Shown here piece after piece: positions 10,678-19,700 of a stretch of DNA of 64,000 bases (position 1 is the first letter of the stretch; every line of letters starts with the position of its first letter). The notes under the pieces are model-generated. The model was not told where the DNA came from and did no database searches. It saw nothing but the letters and a program-made list of their open reading frames with translations. The DNA lies in the NCBI GenBank assembly GCA_001687465.1, contig LVLI01000255.1, positions 1 through 64,000 of the forward strand, read 5' to 3'. The translations under genes were made by a program, and so were the position numbers. This DNA is from Halocafeteria seosinensis (taxonomy: Eukaryota > Sar > Bigyra > Bicosoecida).

Positions 10678-12867
10678 TCATCTTTTGTTCGCCTGCTTTA
10701 AAGACTGTGGAAGAAGCATTTGAAGATACTGAGCGCGTCGGCTGGATGAAATGCTTTGCCAGGACTCGAATGGAAGGAGAACAAACGTCCAGCGAGCATT
10801 CTCCAAAATTTTCTGTTTCAATCGTGTTGGAGGCAACGGAACTCCAGTCCTGGCGCGGTAGTACGAAATCTCCGCTGCTTCGATTCCTCGAGTCTCCTGG
10901 GACTTCTTCAAAGTCGGAGGCAGGAGATGTGTTATGAGCTGGTCCTCTTTGCGTCCTCTTATAGAGACAATATCTTGCGACGATTTTACTTCAGGCGCTG
11001 TGTTTGAACGTTGACTCGTTTGTCGCTTCGTCGCTGTTAGTGACAGCTGCGATAAATTGGCTCTTCCTGTTCCTAGCAAAGCTATCGGGTCGAAGCCTTC
11101 CAGACTCCCTCCAGACTGGCGCTGAAGCCAGGCTTGACGTTCCTGTTCTTTCCGAGCATCACTTCGTGATGAAATCCATTCAATGTTTGCGCCAGGTGCA
11201 ATGGGTTTGAAGCACCTATGTGCTGCATCCACATCTACGCCAACCTTATTTAATGGCCAGACCAACGCACACTTGAGACCTGCCACCGTTTCTTGGTCGA
11301 AGTAGACTGGTTTAAAATTCCCCACTTGGAGCATTTTCAGCATGACATTTTTCTGGTAAGTTGTCACTTTGCGTGGGGACATGAGCTTATACAGATGACT
11401 AGATGAATCTCGGAGCCGTTTTTCATCAATTCGTTCCCACGCTTCTGCCGGCAGATGACTTGCATATTTCAAACTTAGGCGAATGATGTGAATCCTTGCT
11501 AGCGCTGCTTTCAGAGATCTCTCTGATACTTCTCCCGAAATAGAAATATCCAATGAATCATCTTGTGCGATGAGACCTAGGTTTGTAATGAAACCATCCT
11601 TTGCAAATTCTCGAATAGCGTTTTGTCGTTCTTCCAGCTCTTCATCAACACTGCTTCTTGCAAGCGTTCGTGCCTCGGCATAGTATTCCTCCCATGTTCC
11701 GTGAACGCGATTCCCATTTCCAGAGGACTCCTCGGTGTCCGTATCCTCGAACATGTCATCGTCACCCCACGGTTCTGTCGCCATTGATTTTGACCAAACC
11801 TTAGTTGCAATAGCATCGTAGGCACTAACCTCATCATCATTAGGATCGCCAGTGTCTTTGCTATCCTCATTGGTGTTTGTACCAGTCTCTTGGTTGCCTT
11901 GGAGTTGCTCTAGCAACACGTGAGTCGCCGAGTTCCAAAACTCGCCGAGGGACTCGTCTTGGAGGAGTCCGGGATGCTGATGTGCCTCGTCTGGTTCTGG
12001 CCAAAAGCGGGCAATACATAGTGAACGACATAATCGAGAGAGATCACTGAGAGTGATTTCTCTGAGACAGTCGTTCGAAAACTTTCCACATGTCCGAAAG
12101 AGGTTTCCGTAAGACAAAAGCAGCTGGTCGCTAAACATCCCTATAGTTACCAGTGTTTCTAGTGTCGGGACCAGAGTTCTGAATACAGTTTCTTTGCGCA
12201 ACATTTGATTCCACTTTTCACGTGCATCTTCGGACTTCGTCTTTGGCTGTAACAGCCTCTGTAACATGGTGTCGATTTTTCGAAACACGGTGGCGTGTAG
12301 CGCAGTAACTTGGTCCAACCTGGACAAGGCTTTTACCAGCAACTGCAAACAGCTTGAAAACCCTTGCACAGCTTCTTGGGTCATGGGTTCCACTGTATCG
12401 TAGTAGTATGCCTTTTCGGCGGGAGTACGGGCCAAAGTGGGCCAATACCGTAGAGGAGCATTTAGAAGCTGAGAGAGCAAAGCATCCAAATGCAGTACCA
12501 ACGCACCAAATCGAGCCATGTGCTTGCTGCTCCTAGTAGCGTGACGGGTGACCAATTCCAGTGTCCATGCTGTCTCCATGAGCCCGAAATAAGGCGGTCC
12601 AGCCATTTGAAATACCTCGAGGGCCATCTTAGCGGGATCATCGCTGCCAGAACGCGCTTTAATGAGCGCTTGACGCACATATTCGGCTCTTTCTTGCACT
12701 CCCTCATGTCCTGTCGAAAACATGCACACTCTTTGCACCGAAGGACGGTCACCACAAGGACAAGTCCACGGCCAGAGCATTGACACGGGCTTCCTCCTCA
12801 CCCGTGGGGATACTCGCCGTCGCCATATCCTACAACCATTACTGCTGCACGAGCACCGTCTCCACAT
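10678..12867 (-). CDS. RAP-domain protein (FASTK/OPR-like), probably organellar RNA factor
   Basis: A single exon codes for 729 residues from ATG 12867. The N-terminus is very rich in Arg, Ser and Trp/Cys without acids for about 45 residues, as in a mitochondrial or plastid presequence. The body is all helical with repeated Leu-rich segments (residues 60-330 and 430-560). An acidic linker (DTDTEESSGNGN and neighbours) lies in between. The last 60 residues fit a RAP domain: a basic helix LKQKILENARW, then FVLLPFESWQSI, then a closing helix RRAQYLQMLL. RAP proteins with helical repeats (FASTK in animals, OPR in algae) bind and process organellar RNA. The role here is inferred from that architecture; no catalytic residue can be assigned. 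Confidence 0.7.
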   Translation of the reverse strand: MWRRCSCSSNGCRIWRRRVSPRVRRKPVSMLWPWTCPCGDRPSVQRVCMFSTGHEGVQERAEYVRQALIKARSGSDDPAKMALEVFQMAGPPYFGLMETAWTLELVTRHATRSSKHMARFGALVLHLDALLSQLLNAPLRYWPTLARTPAEKAYYYDTVEPMTQEAVQGFSSCLQLLVKALSRLDQVTALHATVFRKIDTMLQRLLQPKTKSEDAREKWNQMLRKETVFRTLVPTLETLVTIGMFSDQLLLSYGNLFRTCGKFSNDCLREITLSDLSRLCRSLCIARFWPEPDEAHQHPGLLQDESLGEFWNSATHVLLEQLQGNQETGTNTNEDSKDTGDPNDDEVSAYDAIATKVWSKSMATEPWGDDDMFEDTDTEESSGNGNRVHGTWEEYYAEARTLARSSVDEELEERQNAIREFAKDGFITNLGLIAQDDSLDISISGEVSERSLKAALARIHIIRLSLKYASHLPAEAWERIDEKRLRDSSSHLYKLMSPRKVTTYQKNVMLKMLQVGNFKPVYFDQETVAGLKCALVWPLNKVGVDVDAAHRCFKPIAPGANIEWISSRSDARKEQERQAWLQRQSGGSLEGFDPIALLGTGRANLSQLSLTATKRQTSQRSNTAPEVKSSQDIVSIRGRKEDQLITHLLPPTLKKSQETRGIEAAEISYYRARTGVPLPPTRLKQKILENARWTFVLLPFESWQSISSSRRAQYLQMLLPQSLKQANKR

Positions 12868-12913
12868 TTTGGTTCAGGTTCAGGCGTCGCCAATTGGAAA
12901 TACAACCAAACCT

Positions 12914-12935
12914 GTACAAGTTGTACAACTTGTAC
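12914..12935. promoter_or_regulatory. Perfect 22-bp palindrome upstream of the RAP gene
   Basis: GTACAAGTTGT is followed directly by its exact reverse complement. It lies 47 bases upstream of the RAP-protein ATG, on the side where that gene's promoter must be. The position and symmetry suggest a site for a dimeric DNA-binding protein, or a cruciform. No family is assigned. Confidence 0.4.
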
Positions 12936-13461
12936 TGTACATAACCCTACCTGTCAATGTAGCGCCTTGTGAAGTAGGAAGGGTACTTGTACTACTACTT
13001 GTTCAAGTGGTCTGGAAGCATAGTCTATGGTTGTTAGTAAGTATGGTATGTCGACACTGTGCTAAGTCGAGGGAATAAAAGATAGGCACACCAAATGAAA
13101 ACAACAACTGAACGATGGAAGCAGCCAACAACAACGAGAACGTCAATGCGGAACACAGTGTGGGCGGTGCGCGTGTGTGTTCCGGATGAGTTCGATCGGA
13201 TCCACTGGACGGCACCGGTAGATTCGATTCAGATGAAGACTCATGGAACGGTCCATGAGCGTTTTGTAGGTGTTGTCTAGTATGGGCACCCTAGCTGTTT
13301 GCCGCGCACGAAATTGTACATGTATTGTACCACAACGGAGGACTGATGACTTTGGGTCCATCTGGTCTGAGCAAGGAGATTTAGGGAATCGGTGTCTTCC
13401 AGTCTCCATGACGAAAGCCAAGATTCCCAATCGATGCTAACTGGTACCACTCACCGGCGAA

Positions 13462-13532
13462 TACCGCTCCTCGCTAAGAGATTGCGGCCAATTTCCTGGC
13501 CAGTGGGCTATGTGTCACATAGCCCACCGGCC
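13462..13532 (+). repeat. Dispersed repeat, copy B, with inverted repeat
   Basis: 13462-13520 matches copy A at 76-134. Its right end continues as an inverted repeat (13498-13532): arm GGCCAGTGGGCTATGTG, one T spacer, then the reverse complement with one mismatch. Copy A lacks the second arm. Confidence 0.65.
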
Positions 13533-13792
13533 AAGCTATTTTGATATGATTGGAGGGGGGATGACTGTCATCCGATGACAGCAAGAGTTCTTCGGGGTGT
13601 GTAGGCCGCGCATAGCGACTGTACCACGGAGAATCAGTGTGTGGAGCGGATTTCGGACCGGTAGACCGTGATTCTTCCCAACAACTGTACTAGTTATCTG
13701 TATGTGCGCTTTCTAGTCTTTGCTCGGTGTATTGCTCGTAGGCCCATAGTACACGCTTGCAGCTTACTTTACTATTTGTTTACTAAAGGAAG

Positions 13793-16700
13793 CTATCGCG
13801 ATGTATTTTCTGCTTGAGGACCTTCCCATTTCTTCAGATCGACAAGCTCGAGCCAAGGAATAAATTTGTATCCTTGCGTGTTATACCATTCGACCATCTG
13901 CCCATAGCTCACTCGCACTTCCTTGAGGTTACTCGACGTACACCTACCAATATCCCGGGCAATATTTCGACCCACAGCTAAACTAAGCTCTGCTAGTTTC
14001 TGCGGGAATCCAGCGTTACGATATTCATCACTGAGACTTAAAATTGCAAGCAACAACGAAGCGAAGAACCTCCCCATTTCCGCTTCCGAGAGTCGGTGTG
14101 AGTCTGCAAATGCTTTGCTGTTGGAGAGAATACCGAATTCCGTAAAAGCAGTCATCAGCTTCTGACTCTTTTTGCAATCTGATAGGATTATCAACGCACA
14201 TGCAAGCTCTTCCGCAAGGAGTGATCCTTCCGCCAGATCGGGGCTGTGAACTTGGCACAGCGCAGAACAGTAAGCCACAAGGCTCCCTACAATGTCGCTA
14301 CAAGCGCCCGTGTCCTTTGGGGAGGCTTCTTTGCGAAGAATCCGCTTCGGTAGTGCTTCTTGTACTCGTTGGGAGTCTAAGACATTGTCAGGTACCTCTA
14401 TATCCACGGATTTACTCCTGCTGGATTTGAGGAGTTGTCTTAAGCCATTTGTATCATGAAGGATACCGCTGTCTAAAGCTGCTCGTAAGGCGCGAGCATT
14501 TTCTGAGTCACCGTAAGTGAACTGAATCGTATGTTCTATACCACTCACGTGGACATCAAACACGAACACAGGAACATCCGAATCTAAATACCCACTCAAA
14601 TTGTGCTCACTATCCACATCGTTTGCCTCATGTTCAGAGAAGGTTAAATCACTTGCCTCTCCAGCAGAGCCGTCGCGGGTATTAGTGTCCAAAGCGGAAC
14701 TACTAGGCCATTTCTTCGTATCAATGAATTCAAGCCAAGGTATAAGTTGGTAACCGACATTGTTATACCAGCCGCCAAACTCTTCGAAAGACATTCCTTC
14801 AGAAAACTGGGCGCGTAAGGTTCCGACGACAAAGTCGCAGTGGGCTAACAAAACAGCACAACCGTCAGACCGGCTGAAGAACTCTTCGGAGAAGGATGCT
14901 ACCGCCGCAAGAAATCCGCCTAATATGGAAAGTATGCCGTCCGAGCCTATTCTTCTGGAGTCTCCGCTACAGGCCTCATTCCAGCAGAATAGTAGTTTTT
15001 CGCTCTTCGAGCCGCGGCAGAGTACAGAGAGAGCACACAACACCCGTAGAGATCCGGGTGTCTTAAAAATACCGCACAGCTGTTGATAAATCCGGTTGAA
15101 GTGATAGCTGAGAAATATTTTTTCCTTTTCTCCAATGTCCGTCCCCGGGATAAGAAGCCTCAGTAAAGCATTATACTCCCGTTTCGAAGTGATGTCCCCA
15201 ACTCTCGAGGCTGCGTCACTTAGCGTATTTACACCTATCTTGACCAAGTCAGATACTTTGAGAAATCTGCTGTGAGCAGCACAGTCTTCTGAAGTGAACC
15301 GAACGGCACTTTTTCCCCAGCGCTCAGTGGCCAAGTTGAATTCGAAAATGAATCTGTCGGACTCGTTTTCTACTCGACATTGTTCCCCGCTTTCTTTATT
15401 CCAATAGCTAGGAGACCACTTGCTTACATCCAACAGCTCGAGCCAAGAAGCTTTCTCTCCACCACAGTCGTTATACCACTTCGCAAACTCTTCCCAAGTA
15501 ATATGCTCCCCATTATTATCATTACATTCGCTAACTATGGATATAGCCAGCTCCATCATCGCATCAGAGACATTTCGAGACAGCGCGACCGACCGCTCAT
15601 GTGCAATAATGATCGAGTAATCAGGAATCTCGGACGGTTCTTCATAAACCAATGAAGCCGCCGAGCCAATACCGACAACGGCTGAAACAAGAAGTCTCCA
15701 AAGCTCCGCATCGCTTATTGACTTTTCTTCACCAGTACCAAACACCGCAAAAGCAGACCTCAATTTGTCACTTTTAGATCCCGAGCATAAGAGCGAAACA
15801 GCCACCGAAAACTCCATTGCATCCACTCCACCACTTTCGGACTCATCATCGAGGGCGAAAAACACCCGCGTAACGAATTTCTTCAGTAAATAAGGATCAC
15901 CAAGTTCTGCGTTAACCAAACTCCTTACAGCGTCCGCAGGCAGAGTGCTGTCCTCGGCCTCCATTTCCTGAAGACCACGATGTAGTTCCATGCTCGATCG
16001 ACTATTCAATCTCGTAGAGCCTACTAGGGCATGAACTTTCTTCGTTGTTGCTGAGTCTATTCGGAGGCTTGATTCGTCCCCAAAGTAGATGACGATTTCT
16101 TCGTCATTCTTTGAAATTCCGGGTGATAACTTCGTTAGATCTGAGAATAACCATTTGCCGGGGTCCAAATACTCTAACCAAGGAGCGACGGTAGTGCCTT
16201 GGTTATTGTACCAATTTCCGAAGTCATCGTACGTCAGTGTTGTACTAGATATACTATCTTTAATCGAGCGCATGGCATAGTCTACACCGCGGCGCACCTT
16301 GTTCCAGAGGTCTTGCTTCCTTCGACCATCTGGATGTTGCTGCTCAAGAAAAAGACATAGCCCGCTTACACCGGAGAAACAACTCTGCAAAATACGCCTC
16401 AATTGTTGCCTTGTAACACCCTGTCTCCCTCCGACTTCGGAAAAAATGTACGATAATTTGTCACTCTTGCTACCATGACATATAGGCGTTAACGCGCATA
16501 ACGCTAAGCTACGATTCATTTCCTCAGTGCAAATATTTGTCACAAATTCATGGAGTAATCGGAGCAAGTCTCTCCCGAAGATATCATCCGCTGGGAATTT
16601 AAGTATTGACGCAAAGCGGTCGGCATCGGGCTGGAGTTCACTTAGACTACCCGAAAGAAGCCTGTGCAGCTGGGTAATGTCCATAGAGGCCAAAGGCGAA

Positions 16701-19700
16701 GAAGCCAGGAAAACCGCAACTTGGCGCATTCGTTGCGGATCGATGGTAAATGCCTCTCGTACCTGCTTTCCAGCTAGTGATATGTTCAAGTTTAGATTGA
16801 TAGGAACGTGAACGTCTCCCTCTTCCTCGCTTTGCGGAGCACCATGACTTGCCTCTGGTGTCTGCACGCACTGAGCCCATTTTCTCAGGTCGAGAAGTTC
16901 CAACCAAGCCGCTCGGTGGTAGCCTCCACTATTGTACCATTCACCGAAATCACTGAACGACAGTTCTTCCTTGCCGGTTTCGGACAAAATACTGTCCACA
17001 AAAGTCTCACCTGACTTTTCAAGACTATCTGGGCCGATCCGCAACACTCTCCCAAAATAGTATAAGCTGGCGATGAGTGAAACGAACATTGTTTGCAACT
17101 CGTCCTTTCGCAGACTCTGCTTTTGGAACAAAGACCAGCAACACCTTAACTTTTCGCTTTTGCTTCCCGAGCAAAGCCATACCATTGCCATTTTCAAAGC
17201 AGTATATGACCGGAGACCTAGTCGAAACAGGAAACGCGCCCAGATACTGAAATATTCTAGCGTCACATGGGAGCTAAACGATTCTTCCACTTCGGTAGCA
17301 AAGTGTTGAACGAGCTGTTGGATGCCCTCGATTAGCCCCTCGTCGGACGACACTTGGTTTTCCACTACATTGGCCGAGAGCTCAGAATTCAATTTCTTCC
17401 AAAGCTCGGTAGCAGTGTACTGGCTAAACCCGCTCGCATGGACTGCGGACAAAAACAATTCAGCCGCAGAAACCCTCAGTGGCAGTGAAGGGAGATGAGG
17501 GAAATCAAACGTGCACAATACATCTTCATTCGCTGCCTCGGAAGGATGGCCAGCCCAGCTCTCAGAACTTCCCAAAGCCTCCGAGACAACGTCTCCCCAC
17601 TTTGAAAGATTAAGTAACTCCAGCCACGATACCCTGTCAAAGCCACCGCCGTTATAGTATTCCCCAAAAGCGTCAAAAGACAGACCACGATGCTGAATTC
17701 TCGCTTGGCTAAATACATCCTCAACAACATCCTGACAGGAGTCTTCGATTATTTCTTCTACAGTGTGCGGAGCCGCTCTTTGAGCTTCCCCTTGAAGTGC
17801 CAACACTCCTTTCAAAAGGGCTCGAATCAACGCGAAGAACTCGTGGCGACTTAGAACCCCATCACTATCCGAGTCCATAAGTTCCCATGCGACTGAGAGC
17901 TTCTCAGATTTGGATCCCCCACAAAGCAGTAAGAACCCTGTAATAAATTCATTTGCGTCTACAACTTCTTCGTACGTTTGGTCGAACGCAAAGAAAAAAG
18001 TATTCAGACTCAGTGAGAGGAACTTCTTGTTTTGATCATTCATTCCTCCCACATCAACGAGTTTCCTCATGGCCTTATTGAAGCTTCCTTTATCGAGAGT
18101 TTCTTCGACGCATTCCTCAAGGAGGACTTCCACAGCTTTTTCTGCCTGTATATTCCCAAGTTTGCTCAAATTCAACAATCGAGAAACGTTATTTACATCG
18201 GCATCGCTAAGGCTCAGTACATGCCCTTTAGAAGAAAGGTTGAATACTAGAGTGTCGTCATAGACTTCATCAGCCCCCTGATTTGCACTCTCAGTGATAC
18301 TTCCTTCGTTTTCTGAGACGGAATAACTCGGACTGCCAGTTGAGTTTCCGTGCTTTGGCCATTTTCGGAGGTCAAGCAACTCTAACCAGGGAGCCATTTT
18401 GAAGCCTTCCTCGTTGTACCACGCTCCAAATTGTTCGAAACTAAGCACTTCTCGCGTCACGTTGCCCTTACGATTGTAGTAAACAGCAGCCTCTGTTAAT
18501 TGAACACACGCTATGTCAACATCTTCGCACAAGGAAGCCAGCTCCTCACGGGAGAGCTGTTCTACAGCGAAATACTTCACCATCACAATACCAGTGAGGA
18601 AGCTTCTCAAAAGCCGCCAAATTTGGACTCGCTTCAGCGCATTATCATTATCATCATCTAGAAGTGTCCAGGCTGTACTAAGCTTCTCGGATTTACTACC
18701 GGACGCGAATATGCTCAGGCCAATGGTAAATTCCCAGAAAGACACCGCTTTAGATTTCGACCTATCGAAAGCCATGAATAGCCGGTCTAATGCTCGAGAA
18801 GCAAACACACTCTCTTCTCGTTCTAACTGTTGTGCATCTATGAGTCTTCGCATAACTTTGTGAAAGCTTCGCTGAGATATATGACCGGAGGAGGACCTGT
18901 CCAGCAAAAGCGTAACAATGGTGCCTACGTCATTAGAATCCAACCTTGTTATTCTGATAAACTCCTTTAAAGCCCGACAATTATCAAATGTGATGTACAA
19001 AAACCCGCTCTCGTCAGGATGACGTAGCTGTTGTTCGTCTAATTGTTGAGGGGACGGAGCCTCATGTGGCAGGACGACACGGTCGTCCCCATCCCTCGAT
19101 ACAGCAAGCACGGGGAATGGGAAGGCTATTTGGTTTTGCATTGAGTCAGGCTTGCCTGTTGACGTCATACTGTTCTTCACAAAATCCGTTTCAGCCTCTT
19201 GGCGAGGCCACTTATGGAAGGCCATCAATTCAAGCCAGGGTATCCTTTGATGGCCTAAATTGTTATACCACTGGCGGAAGTCTTCAAAGGAAACGGAACG
19301 CTCGGCGGTTTTGTTCTCTAAAGAGGACAATAGCTCTCGTGTGATTTCGCAGGAGGACTGGACTATTGTTTTAGCCCATGCGTCAACACCTGGTTTATTC
19401 TGAGACACAGTAACTGCAATGATGGGAACTAAGAAAGAACCTATCATTCTCTCCATATCTTTAGACGACACTTCTACCCTTTCTGCTTTATCTGGTTGTC
19501 CTATGGTCTGTAGAATGTTGTCTCCGTTGAAGACTGCAAATGAGAATGTTAGCTTCTCACTTTTGCTTCCAGCTACGAACATGCTCAGCGCAGTAGCAAT
19601 GCCATCTACCGGTGCTTGCTCACGGTTGCCGGTGGCCCATACAGCACGGTGCGACTCCAACCAGAAGATAGTATTAAATAACCCAGAAAGCCAGGCCTTA

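Larger units (their letters stand above)
12868..13792. other. Intergenic with palindromes and a short ORF
   Basis: This is the upstream region of the RAP gene. It contains a perfect 22-bp palindrome (12914-12935) and dispersed repeat copy B with its own inverted repeat (13462-13532). A plus-strand ORF at 13095-13280 (61 residues, ATG start, containing EFDRIHWTAPVDSIQMKTHG) could be a first exon or chance. No acceptor/donor pair extends it convincingly. Confidence 0.4.

Noticed and set aside
12901-13330. TTGTAC/GTACAA hexamers near many gene starts as a promoter code
   Set aside because: A 6-mer pair is expected about thirty times by chance in this window; only the perfect 22-bp palindrome at 12914 stands out.
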